Under the pieces are notes generated by a model. That model was given only the letters and a program-made list of their open reading frames with translations, was not told the origin of the DNA and searched no databases. From Actinomyces sp. (lineage in GTDB: Bacteria > Actinomycetota > Actinomycetes > Actinomycetales > Actinomycetaceae): a stretch of 21,494 nucleotides of DNA. Shown here piece after piece: positions 15,150 to 21,494 of the stretch. A program made the position numbers and the translations under genes. The stretch spans positions 1 through 21,494 of the forward strand of contig DUQT01000016.1 of the NCBI GenBank assembly GCA_012837655.1. Reading direction: 5' to 3'. The stretch's first letter is position 1. Every line of letters starts with the position of its first letter.

Positions 15150-16394
15150 GTGGACGTTAAGAAGATTCCTTTGTTTGCATGGATCCTCCTTGCAATAGTT
15201 CTGGCCGTGATCTCTGGCCAGTTTTTCCCAGTCCCTCTAGCGCGCGTGTTTTTCACGTTTAACTCGATTTTTGGAACGTTCCTAGGCTTCGTGATCCCAC
15301 TGATCATTATTGGCCTGGTGACGCCTGCAATCGCGGAGCTGGGATCCGGATCCGGCAAATGGATCGCAATCACGGCGGGTATTGCGTATTTGTCCACGAT
15401 GCTCGCCGGCTTCTTGACGTGGGGGACTTCCCAGGTGATTTTGCCGCGCTTCCTAACGGGCACGATGGTCCAGGACCTAAGTAGCGAGGGCGGTGCGAAT
15501 CTGACCAGCTACGTGACGTTCACGAACTCATCGTCTGGTGACGGCATGGAGATCGTCGTAGAGCCCGTCATGGGTGTCATGACCGCGCTGGTGCTTGCGT
15601 TCATTCTTGGCCTCGGACTCACCCTGGTTCGCGGTGAAATCGTGAAGCACGGATTCGACGAGTTCCGCGTAATCATCGTGGCAATGATCGAAAAGATCCT
15701 GATCCCGCTTCTGCCGATTCACATCTTCGGCATTTTCTTGAACTTGACCATGTCCGGTGATGTTGGCCGCGTCCTTGGAACGTTCCTGGTCGTCGTGATT
15801 CTGACCTTCGCGTTGACGCTCGTGTACCTCATCTTCGAGTTCGTAATCGCCGGCGGCATTGCCGGCAAGAACCCGTTCCGCGCACTGTGGAACATGAAGG
15901 AAGCCTACTTTACAGCTCTGGGCACGTCCTCATCTGCGGCGACGATCCCAGTCACGCTGCAGTGCGCTGAAAAGAACGGCGTGTCGCGTGCAGTGCGTTC
16001 ATTCACCGTTCCGCTAGGCGCAACGATCCACCTGTCCGGGTCCACGATTAAGATCGTTGGTTTCTCGCTTGCGATCATGTTCCTCTCCGGCGCCGACACG
16101 AGCCTAGGCAACTACGCGCCATTTATTTTCATGCTCGGCATCATGATGATCGCAGCTCCCGGCGTCCCCGGCGGTGCAATCGCAGCCGCAGCCGGCCTGC
16201 TTTCCACAATGCTTGGATTTAACGAGGCCGAAGTTGGGCTCATGTTCGCAACCTACATCGCCCTGGATTCCTTCGGTACGGCCGCCAACGTTACCGGCGA
16301 TGGAGCTATCGCGATGATCATGGACAAGCTCACCCGAGGACGCCTCGACACCGATTCCGAAAAGGAAGCAGAAGAGCTCGCAGTACGGAAGTAA
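15150..16394 (+). CDS. Dicarboxylate/amino acid:cation symporter (DAACS family)
   Basis: This 414-residue sodium-coupled transporter has the glutamate-transporter fold. The serine-rich re-entrant hairpin HP1 is GTSSSAATIPVTLQCAEK (about 256), HP2 is AAPGVPGGAIAAAAG (about 335), and TM8 contains LDSFGTAANVTGDGAIA. In TM8, D373, T377, N380 and D384 match the sodium- and amino-group-binding positions of Glt-Ph. The position of Arg397, which binds the side-chain carboxylate, is G376. The substrate is therefore probably not glutamate or aspartate and may be a neutral amino acid; this is inference. GTG 15150 follows AGGAAG. It lies inside the his gene cluster with spacers on both sides (96 and 220 nt), so it may be separately transcribed. 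Confidence 0.9.
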   Translation: MDVKKIPLFAWILLAIVLAVISGQFFPVPLARVFFTFNSIFGTFLGFVIPLIIIGLVTPAIAELGSGSGKWIAITAGIAYLSTMLAGFLTWGTSQVILPRFLTGTMVQDLSSEGGANLTSYVTFTNSSSGDGMEIVVEPVMGVMTALVLAFILGLGLTLVRGEIVKHGFDEFRVIIVAMIEKILIPLLPIHIFGIFLNLTMSGDVGRVLGTFLVVVILTFALTLVYLIFEFVIAGGIAGKNPFRALWNMKEAYFTALGTSSSAATIPVTLQCAEKNGVSRAVRSFTVPLGATIHLSGSTIKIVGFSLAIMFLSGADTSLGNYAPFIFMLGIMMIAAPGVPGGAIAAAAGLLSTMLGFNEAEVGLMFATYIALDSFGTAANVTGDGAIAMIMDKLTRGRLDTDSEKEAEELAVRK

Positions 16395-16395
16395 T

Positions 16396-16420
16396 GCTTC
16401 TGGATTAACACTCCAGAAGC
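16396..16420 (+). terminator. Perfect hairpin after the symporter gene
   Basis: GCTTCTGGA (16396-16404) and TCCAGAAGC (16412-16420) pair perfectly over nine bases with a seven-base loop TTAACAC, starting two bases after the stop codon. There is no T-run. The 3' arm overlaps the first 33-bp repeat, so the hairpin may derive partly from the repeat array. Terminator function is likely but unproven. Confidence 0.5.
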
Positions 16421-16514
16421 AGCACTTACGAGCCAGGCGAATGGTCTGGATGTAACTCCTAAGAGCCAAGCAAATGGTCCGGAAGCAGCACTTACGAGCC
16501 AGACGAATCGGCTT
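16416..16514. repeat. 33-bp tandem repeat between the symporter gene and hisC
   Basis: Three units of exactly 33 bp start at 16416, 16449 and 16482. Units 1 and 3 share GAAGCAGCACTTACGAGCCA and then GVCGAAT; unit 2 is diverged but keeps AGAGCCAAGCAAATGGTC. Read on the minus strand the units give 11-residue repeats (FVWLVSAASGP, FAWLLGVTSRP, FAWLVSAASGV). This frame overlaps known genes on both sides and is not a credible gene. Confidence 0.85.
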
Positions 16515-16614
16515 TTTGACTCAATACATTGGATAATGGCGGTAGTGCGGCAAAATGGTCGCTCAATGCGAACTAGTCGCTGTATTGGAAAGCCGCTGAA
16601 TAGGAAAGGTTGAC

Positions 16615-17727
16615 ATGACTCTTCCACTGCGTCCCGAACTCGTTGAGGTGGAACCCTACGGTGCACCGCAGTTAGACGTGCCCGTGCGGTTGAATGTTAA
16701 CGAAAACCCGTACCCGCCGTCCCAGGCTGTCATTGACGAGATCGTTGAGGGCGTGCGACGGGTCGCTTCTAGTTTGAACCGCTACCCGGATCGTGACGCG
16801 TTAGAACTGCGCCAGGCACTGTCTGACTACCTGCAAAAGGAGTCGGGCGTGCGCGTTCCGAAGGAACGCATCTGGGTTGCCAACGGTTCAAATGAAGTCA
16901 TGCTCCACATCCTGGAGGCCTACGGTGGTTCAGGCCGTGTCATGATGTCCTTTGCGCCTACGTACTCGATGTACCACGAGTACGCTCGAGACACGGGAAC
17001 GACCTGGGTGCAGGGCGAACGCAATGAGGACTTCAGCCTCAATATGGAAACCATTCGCGCGGCTATCGAGGAACACCACCCATCCGTGCTGGTCCTCACC
17101 TCGCCGAACAACCCTACGGGGACAGCGCTCACAATCGAAGAAGTTCGTGAGGTCGCCGAACTCACGCGGGGCAGTGGACCAAGGATCAACGGGCAATCCA
17201 CTGACACGGTCTTCGTCGTAGATGAAGCCTACGGCGAATTTCGCCGCGAAGGAGTACCCTCCGCCCTCGAACTTTTAGAAGAATACGAGCACCTAATCGT
17301 CACCCGCACCATGTCAAAGGCATTCGGCATGGCGGGGCTTCGACTGGGATACCTAGCAGCCGCGCAGGTGGTTGTGGACGACATCATGAAGATTCGGCTG
17401 CCGTACCACCTTTCAGCTACAACGCAGGCGGTTGCGTGTGCGGCGCTCAAGCACTCTGATGAGCTTATGAGCCAGGTAGCGCACCTTCGCGAAACTCGCG
17501 ACGACCTGCATAAGTGGTTGAAGAGTCTAGGGCTTGAGGTTGCAGAATCAGATGCAAACTTCGTCCTCTTCGGTCGATTTGAAGACCGCGAAAAAATCTT
17601 TGAAGAACTGCTCGAACGCGGCATCCTCATCCGTGTTGTGGGGCCGGAAGGCTTCCTGCGCGTTAGTGTAGGAACAGATGAGGAAGACAGCCGTTTTCGA
17701 GCCGCGCTAAAGGAGATCCTTAAATGA
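16615..17727 (+). CDS. hisC: Histidinol-phosphate aminotransferase
   Basis: HisC is a PLP-dependent class I/II aminotransferase that converts imidazole acetol-phosphate and glutamate to histidinol-phosphate. The 370 residues show LNVNENPYPPS at the N-terminus, ANGSNEVMLHILEAYGG, LTSPNNPTGTAL, VVDEAYGEF, and the PLP-lysine box SKAFGMAGLRLGYL with K235. The C-terminal FLRVSVGTDEED holds the substrate-binding arginine. ATG 16615 follows GGAAAGG by five bases. It overlaps hisB by four bases (ATGA), so the two are translationally coupled. Confidence 0.96.
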   Translation: MTLPLRPELVEVEPYGAPQLDVPVRLNVNENPYPPSQAVIDEIVEGVRRVASSLNRYPDRDALELRQALSDYLQKESGVRVPKERIWVANGSNEVMLHILEAYGGSGRVMMSFAPTYSMYHEYARDTGTTWVQGERNEDFSLNMETIRAAIEEHHPSVLVLTSPNNPTGTALTIEEVREVAELTRGSGPRINGQSTDTVFVVDEAYGEFRREGVPSALELLEEYEHLIVTRTMSKAFGMAGLRLGYLAAAQVVVDDIMKIRLPYHLSATTQAVACAALKHSDELMSQVAHLRETRDDLHKWLKSLGLEVAESDANFVLFGRFEDREKIFEELLERGILIRVVGPEGFLRVSVGTDEEDSRFRAALKEILK

Positions 17728-18332
17728 GTACCGCACCCCGCACCGCAGTAGTTGAAAGGTCGACGTCAGAGTCGACCATCCGAGTCGAACTGAACCTTGA
17801 CGGCACAGGGAAGACCGATATCGACACGGGGGTGCCGTTCTACGACCATATGCTCACCGCGCTTGGGAAGCACTCGCTGATCGACTTGAAAATCAAGGCT
17901 CGCGGCGACATCGAGGTCGACGTCCACCACACCGTCGAAGACACGGCGATCTGCATTGGCCAGGCACTCAAGGAGGCGCTTGGCGACAAGAAGGGGATCC
18001 GCCGCTTCGCAGACGCAACCGTCCCGCTAGATGAGGCGCTTGCCCGCGCGGTTGTGGACGTTGCGGGACGACCCTACATTGTGCATTCCGGTGAGCCCGA
18101 AGGCCAGGAATACCACCTGATTGGCGGACACTTCACGGGGTCGATGACGCGCCACGTTTTCGAGTCGCTCACCTACAACTCCGGAATCTGTCTGCACTTG
18201 GACGTCATTCGTGGCCGCGACCCGCACCACATCGTGGAAGCACAGTTCAAAGCGTTTGCGCGCGCCTTGTGCTTCGCAGTTGAGAGTGACCCCCGCGTCG
18301 ACGACATCCCCTCCACGAAGGGCGCACTGTGA
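17724..18332 (+). CDS. hisB: Imidazoleglycerol-phosphate dehydratase
   Basis: HisB dehydrates imidazole glycerol phosphate to imidazole acetol phosphate using two manganese ions. The 202-residue, monofunctional form shows both metal-binding repeats. These are FYDHMLTALGKHSLIDL and VDVHHTVEDTAICIGQAL in the first half, and ESLTYNSGICLHLDVIRGRDPHHIVEAQFKAFARAL in the second; the usual HFF(E/V)S motif reads RHVFESL here. The start overlaps the hisC stop by four bases, and the stop overlaps the next gene's GTG by four bases, so this is the middle of a tightly coupled run. Confidence 0.96.
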   Translation: MSTAPRTAVVERSTSESTIRVELNLDGTGKTDIDTGVPFYDHMLTALGKHSLIDLKIKARGDIEVDVHHTVEDTAICIGQALKEALGDKKGIRRFADATVPLDEALARAVVDVAGRPYIVHSGEPEGQEYHLIGGHFTGSMTRHVFESLTYNSGICLHLDVIRGRDPHHIVEAQFKAFARALCFAVESDPRVDDIPSTKGAL

Positions 18333-19087
18333 ACGACAAGTCCATTGATGATGAGTTTGAACGGATAATCTCCGGGCTCGAAAACGAATCCGACCCAGAA
18401 ATGGGCACGGATTCAAGCCAGCCTTCAAGAGAGTCTTCAGACCCGTCCGAAGACGAACCGGAACTTGACGAATCCACGGATTCACACGATTCAACCCAGC
18501 CGGAAGATGCGTCCGAAGACAGCGCAGAAGCCGCAGAAGAGCCGCAAAACCTGGACGAACCAGAAGACGAACACCTTCATTTAGAAGGAGGGCGCCGCTC
18601 AGTCGGACTCGTCCTCGCACCACTTCGCCCCGCAAGTGGGGTTGCACGCATGCTGGGCATGTACGGGTTGGCCCGGTGGATCGTACCGATCGCGAATCAG
18701 ATCGTTCTGTACCTTGAACTTGACGAGGACGCAGATGAGGAGGAAGCCGAGTTTGAAAGCTTGCTCGGCGAAGATCGGCCGATGCCGGAGGAAGTCGACC
18801 GGTTTGCCCGTGTGATCTCAAAGCTGTCCAAGTACGGCGCAATCGCAGTGGTTTCAAACCTGAGCGAGGAGGACTCTCTGATCTCAGGCAGTATTGCTGC
18901 CAGGCGCTATGTGAACGGCGCACCCGAAGATGCGATTCCCGGTGGTTTGCTGATCAACTCCATTGATTCACGTGCCGAAGACCTGCTCCTGGGCCGCACT
19001 CATCCGTCTGACTACCCGGACGCAATCCACGCCAAAGATCGCCCAAAGCCGCACAAGCGTGGCTTTGGACCTCCATTCTTGAAGTAG
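18329..19087 (+). CDS. Uncharacterised acidic protein encoded in the his operon
   Basis: I do not recognise a named family. The 252 residues fall into two parts. Residues 1-85 are very acidic and probably disordered (rich in Ser, Glu and Asp, e.g. SSQPSRESSDPSEDEPELDE). The rest looks folded, with a hydrophobic stretch (VGLVLAPLRPASGVARMLGM, ARWIVPIANQIVLYLEL), an acidic patch, and a C-terminal half including VISKLSKYGAIAVVSNLSEED, GGLLINSIDSRAEDLLLGR and a basic end RPKPHKRGFGPPFLK. No signal peptide is seen. GTG 18329 overlaps the hisB stop by four bases, and hisH follows 14 bases after the stop. The tight coupling argues for a role connected to histidine synthesis or its control, but this is inference only. 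Confidence 0.85.
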   Translation: MNDKSIDDEFERIISGLENESDPEMGTDSSQPSRESSDPSEDEPELDESTDSHDSTQPEDASEDSAEAAEEPQNLDEPEDEHLHLEGGRRSVGLVLAPLRPASGVARMLGMYGLARWIVPIANQIVLYLELDEDADEEEAEFESLLGEDRPMPEEVDRFARVISKLSKYGAIAVVSNLSEEDSLISGSIAARRYVNGAPEDAIPGGLLINSIDSRAEDLLLGRTHPSDYPDAIHAKDRPKPHKRGFGPPFLK

Positions 19088-19101
19088 GTTTTGGAGTCTC
19101 C

Positions 19102-19737
19102 TTGGACGCTAAAAATGTCGTGGTCCTTGACTACGAGTACACAGATGCGCACTCGGTGCAGCAAGCGTTGATTGACTCCCTGCAGCAGGTGGGGCTTTCC
19201 GTAACGCTGAGTGCCGACCGTAAGACCGTCATGTCTGCTGACGGACTAGTCGTGCCCGGAGTTGGCGCATTCAGCACCGTATTAGAGCAACTGGATCTGG
19301 TTGACGGCGCGACGTTAATCGACCAGCGCCTTGCAAGATCTCTGCCGGTACTTGGCATTAACGTCGGTTTCCAGGTCCTCTTTGGCTCCCTTAGCGAAGA
19401 CAACCAGGAGGGGCTAGAACAGTGGCCCGGAACCGTGGAAAAACTGCAAGCTGATTCCCACGAAGGCTGGACCCAGGTCCGCCCTCAAGAATCATCTGAA
19501 CTATTTGAGGGATTGGAAGACCAGGAATTCTTCTTTGCCCACACGCACGCGGTCCTGAACGACCCGTGGGAAAATCATTCGGGACCGTTGAAGAAGCCGC
19601 TGGTGGCGTGGGCGACGCACGGCTTGGATTTCATTGCTGCGGTCGAAAACGGACCGCTGAAAGCGACCCAGTTCCACCCCGAAAGGTCTGGGGAAGCTGG
19701 ACTCCAACTGTTGGAAAACTGGGGCAAAACCCTGTAG
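19102..19737 (+). CDS. hisH: HisH-like glutamine amidotransferase subunit with missing catalytic Cys
   Basis: HisH normally hydrolyses glutamine and passes ammonia to HisF in imidazole glycerol phosphate synthase. This 211-residue protein has the class I glutamine amidotransferase layout: VVPGVGAFSTVL, the nucleophile-elbow strand LPVLGINVGFQVLF, HEGW, FFFAHTHA, and TQFHPERSG with H192 and E194. In the elbow the usual GICxG reads GINVG, so N87 (codon AAC, 19360-19362) replaces the catalytic Cys; two base changes would be needed. Other family boxes are also altered (HEGW for HMGW, FAHTH for FVHSY). TTG 19102 follows GGAG by five bases. The protein is probably glutaminase-dead but otherwise intact. 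priA follows after 10 bases. Confidence 0.85.
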   Translation: MDAKNVVVLDYEYTDAHSVQQALIDSLQQVGLSVTLSADRKTVMSADGLVVPGVGAFSTVLEQLDLVDGATLIDQRLARSLPVLGINVGFQVLFGSLSEDNQEGLEQWPGTVEKLQADSHEGWTQVRPQESSELFEGLEDQEFFFAHTHAVLNDPWENHSGPLKKPLVAWATHGLDFIAAVENGPLKATQFHPERSGEAGLQLLENWGKTL

Positions 19738-19747
19738 AAAGGCAAAC

Positions 19748-20470
19748 ATGTTAGAACTACTTCCCGCCATCGATGTTGTTGACGGCCAGGCGGTTCGCCT
19801 GCACCAGGGTAAGGCTGGAACCGAAACGGTGTATGGCCAACCGCTAGAAATCGCGAAAGAATTCGCCGAAGTCGGCGCCAAGTGGATTCACGTCGTCGAC
19901 CTGGACGCCGCGTTTGGACGTGGGGCCAACACGGAAATCACGCACAAGATCGCGCAGACAGTCGATATCAACATTGAGCTGTCGGGCGGAATTCGCGATG
20001 ATGAGTCGCTTGAACGCGCCCTTGAAGCCGGTGCGCGTCGCGTGAACCTGGGAACCGCGGCCATCGAGAACCCGGAATGGACCGAAAAAGTCATCAAACA
20101 GTACGGCGATCGCATCGCTGTTGGACTCGACGTGCGCGGCCGCACGCTGGCGACCAGGGGTTGGACGGAAGAGGGCGGTGACCTCTTCGACATGATTGAA
20201 CGCCTGGACGCCGCGGGATGCGCGCGCTACGTCGTCACGGATGTCACCAAGGACGGCACGCTACAGGGCCCCAACATTGACCTGCTGCGCGAAGTCTGCG
20301 AACACACTGACGCGCCCGTCGTGGCTTCCGGCGGAGTCTCCAAGCTCGACGACATCCGCGCCCTACTGCCGCTTGTTGAAATCGGCGTTGAAGGCGTGAT
20401 TGTGGGCAAGGCGATCTACGCCGGCGAGTTTACCGTCACCGAAGCGCTGAAGGCGGCCCGTGGTGAGTAA
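19748..20470 (+). CDS. priA: Bifunctional HisA/TrpF isomerase PriA
   Basis: This 240-residue (beta/alpha)8-barrel isomerase converts ProFAR to PRFAR in histidine synthesis. Actinobacterial PriA also isomerises phosphoribosylanthranilate for tryptophan synthesis. Visible features are D9 in LPAIDVVDGQAVRL, R17, ELSGGIRDDESLERAL, VNLGTAAIENPEW, the PriA-type loop TRGWTEEGGDLF with R137 and W139, VVTDVTKDGTLQGPN, and VVASGGVSKLDDI. The RGW loop favours PriA over a HisA-only enzyme. ATG 19748 follows AAAGG. The stop lies inside the start of the SseB-family gene, so the two are coupled. hisF is not in this window. Confidence 0.93.
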   Translation: MLELLPAIDVVDGQAVRLHQGKAGTETVYGQPLEIAKEFAEVGAKWIHVVDLDAAFGRGANTEITHKIAQTVDINIELSGGIRDDESLERALEAGARRVNLGTAAIENPEWTEKVIKQYGDRIAVGLDVRGRTLATRGWTEEGGDLFDMIERLDAAGCARYVVTDVTKDGTLQGPNIDLLREVCEHTDAPVVASGGVSKLDDIRALLPLVEIGVEGVIVGKAIYAGEFTVTEALKAARGE

Positions 20471-21149
20471 ACGCCACTCGTTTGAAACCATCCAGGCGCG
20501 CCTGAACCGGTCGGTCGATACTTCCGACCGCGGGCAGACTATGCCGAAAACAGCTGCCGCACTCGACCTCGAAGACGGCGCCGAACGCCTAGTCGCCCTG
20601 GTCCGCGCGTTAGAAACCGAACGTCTACTCGTGCCCGCCCTCGTCGAAGAATCCAATGACTGCGAAAGCGGTAGCGTCGCCACCGTCGACACGCAGACCG
20701 GCCCCGCCGTCGTTGCGTTTACCAGCGTGGATCAAATGAAGATTTGGGAGGGCGATGCTCGGCCGGTGCCGATGCCAGCCAAGCGCGTGTCCATGCTTGC
20801 CGTTGCAGAAGCCGGAGGGCGTGTGCTGATCAACCCTGGCACCGATGGCGGCATCCGCATTCCGCGGCCGGCTGTTGTTGCGCTTGCTCACGGAGATTCG
20901 TGGTTGCCGGCTTGGGAGAATGAAGACTTGATCGCTGACCTGGCGACCTTTGAAAGCCGTGAGATCGCGTTTGCCCGGCCGCTACCTTCAGAAGCCGAAG
21001 TGCAGCGCATTGCCGTGGGCATCACAGACTACGGTGCTGCGCACAGGCGCGAACTGACCAAACAGATGGCTGCCATCGGCTCACTGCCACGTCTACAACC
21101 GGCCGTCGAGGTCGTCGAACTCGTGCCCGTGCCTGTCGCAATCGCCTAA
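20460..21149 (+). CDS. SseB family protein
   Basis: This 229-residue cytoplasmic protein resembles the SseB N-terminal family. It has an LVALVRALETERLLVPALVEE opening helix-strand. TGPAVVAFTSVDQMKIWEGDARPVPMPA, GGRVLINPGTDGGIRIPRPAV and a C-terminal repeat-like part (SEAEVQRIAVGITDYGAAHRREL) follow. Proteins of this type are often encoded between hisA and infC in actinobacteria, but their function is unknown. The two adjacent GTG codons 20460 and 20463 are both possible starts; both overlap the end of priA by about eight to eleven bases, so translation is coupled. It is the last gene of the his run, and a hairpin and repeats follow. Confidence 0.8.
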   Translation: MVSKRHSFETIQARLNRSVDTSDRGQTMPKTAAALDLEDGAERLVALVRALETERLLVPALVEESNDCESGSVATVDTQTGPAVVAFTSVDQMKIWEGDARPVPMPAKRVSMLAVAEAGGRVLINPGTDGGIRIPRPAVVALAHGDSWLPAWENEDLIADLATFESREIAFARPLPSEAEVQRIAVGITDYGAAHRRELTKQMAAIGSLPRLQPAVEVVELVPVPVAIA

Positions 21150-21160
21150 TCGAAGCTCGC

Positions 21161-21262
21161 ACCGTCGTCGCCACGCGTGACACCAAAACTGTTGTTCGCT
21201 ACGCCGCCAAAACCGTTGCTTGCTGCGCCCTCCAAGGCAGTTGTGAGCCGCGCCCTCGAAAA
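21161..21262. repeat. ~24-bp degenerate tandem repeat after the SseB-family gene
   Basis: Four units (about 27, 24, 25 and 24 bp) follow the pattern ACYGTYGYTYGCYRCGCC then YCAAA, starting near 21161, 21188, 21212 and 21237. The minus strand has an open frame across them with eight-residue repeats (AASNGFGG, VANNSFGV) ending in RGDDGASFD and a stop at 21146-21148. It has no credible start and is not called as a gene. Confidence 0.7.
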
Positions 21263-21295
21263 TCTAACGCGTATTTCGTGACAATGTAGGACGTG

Positions 21296-21330
21296 AACGC
21301 AGAGGCGCGAATCGCGTGAAAATCTGCGTT
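21296..21330 (+). terminator. Long hairpin, probable terminator of the his/SseB unit
   Basis: AACGCAGA (21296-21303) pairs perfectly with TCTGCGTT (21323-21330), and an inner CGCG-AAT-CGCG stem (about 21306-21316) sits within. There is no T-run. Its place between the last his-cluster gene and a new promoter fits termination. Confidence 0.5.
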
Positions 21331-21378
21331 GGGCGTGAGTAAGTACATATTTGCGGGCTGGGGGAGCGGCGCAAAGTT

Positions 21379-21387
21379 TGTTAAACT
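21379..21387 (+). promoter_or_regulatory. Extended -10 promoter of the next gene
   Basis: TGT-TAAACT matches the extended -10 pattern TGN-TANNNT. It overlaps the inverted repeat AGTTT-GTT-AAACT (21375-21387), a possible operator. Transcription would start near 21394 and read into the two hairpins that follow. No -35 is seen at normal spacing. Confidence 0.5.
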
Positions 21388-21398
21388 AGAGGACGACT

Positions 21399-21444
21399 GT
21401 TGAGGATCACCTCAACGAATCGACTTCTCAAAAGGAGATGTCGA
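21399..21444 (+). promoter_or_regulatory. Two consecutive leader hairpins, second one holding an SD-like site
   Basis: Hairpin 1: GTTGAGG (21399-21405) and CCTCAAC (21410-21416), loop ATCA. Hairpin 2: TCGAC-T-TCTC (21420-21429) pairs with GAGA-T-GTCGA (21435-21444) with one T-T mismatch and loop AAAAG. The SD-like AAAGGAG (21431-21437) lies in the loop and 3' arm of hairpin 2. The layout looks like a regulated mRNA leader. The order hisA-SseB-infC in related genomes suggests infC lies beyond the edge. The remaining 50 bases show no convincing start. Confidence 0.5.
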
Positions 21445-21494
21445 CCAGCAAGCGGAGCAATCCCACCTTGATTCCTACCTGGCTAACAGGGCAA

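Noticed and set aside
16253..16666. 137-codon minus-strand frame including the 11-residue repeats
   Set aside because: Overlaps the symporter end and the hisC start antisense; only the repeat portion is interesting, reported as a finding rather than a gene.
18027..18923. 298-codon minus-strand frame across hisB and the acidic gene
   Set aside because: Arg/Leu-rich shadow of two well-supported, coupled plus-strand genes.
21438..21494. 19-codon open frame starting MSTSKRSNPT and running off the edge
   Set aside because: Its ATG is one base after the SD-like site and lies inside a predicted stem; too short to recognise, so not called.

Overview
The window looks like a chromosomal core region of a mid-GC Gram-positive actinobacterium, most likely of the Actinomycetaceae type. 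This rests on gene content and order: ftsQ-ftsZ-pgeF, then sepF-yggT-divIVA(wag31)-lspA-rluD, then dnaE, then a his operon carrying a PriA-like HisA and an SseB-like protein. Base composition is moderately GC-rich, and GTG, TTG and SD-less starts are frequent. The genus is inferred, not shown.

Layout. (1) 1-3037: end of the division cluster, with a 5'-truncated ftsQ, ftsZ behind a 339-nt leader/promoter region, and pgeF coupled to ftsZ by a TGATG overlap. (2) 3038-5700: a large DUF2079-type polytopic membrane protein gene sits where many actinobacteria have yggS. It is flanked by degenerate tandem repeats on both sides (21-bp units upstream, 47-bp units across its stop codon) and carries an in-frame 18-bp/6-residue repeat. 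(3) 5743-9243: sepF, yggT, divIVA, a strong hairpin, then lspA-rluD (8-nt overlap) and a GNAT acetyltransferase. (4) 9390-12923: dnaE, probably leaderless. (5) 12950-13637 on the minus strand: a VanZ-like membrane protein and a small S4 RNA-binding protein. (6) 13731-21149: hisD, an Na+/amino-acid symporter, hisC-hisB, an uncharacterised acidic protein, hisH, priA and an SseB-family gene, with short overlaps or gaps from hisC onward. (7) 21150-21494: repeats, a long hairpin, an extended -10 promoter and two leader hairpins, cut by the window edge. This is perhaps the leader of infC, which often follows in related genomes.

How the genes work together. FtsQ, FtsZ, SepF and Wag31/DivIVA form the division and polar-growth set. 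LspA matures lipoproteins, DnaE is the replicative polymerase, and the his genes carry steps of histidine synthesis, with PriA probably also serving tryptophan synthesis.

Most notable observations: (a) HisH has Asn at position 87 where the glutaminase nucleophile Cys should be, although the His-x-Glu part of the triad is kept, and the gene follows an unknown gene inside the operon. (b) At least six unrelated degenerate tandem-repeat loci (periods about 40, 21, 18, 47, 33 and 24 bp) lie in or next to gene borders. (c) A recurring layout of -10 hexamer, six bases, then ATG points to leaderless mRNAs for dnaE and hisD. (d) Structured leaders precede ftsZ and the gene beyond the right edge. I did not find a mobile element, CRISPR array, tRNA or rRNA.
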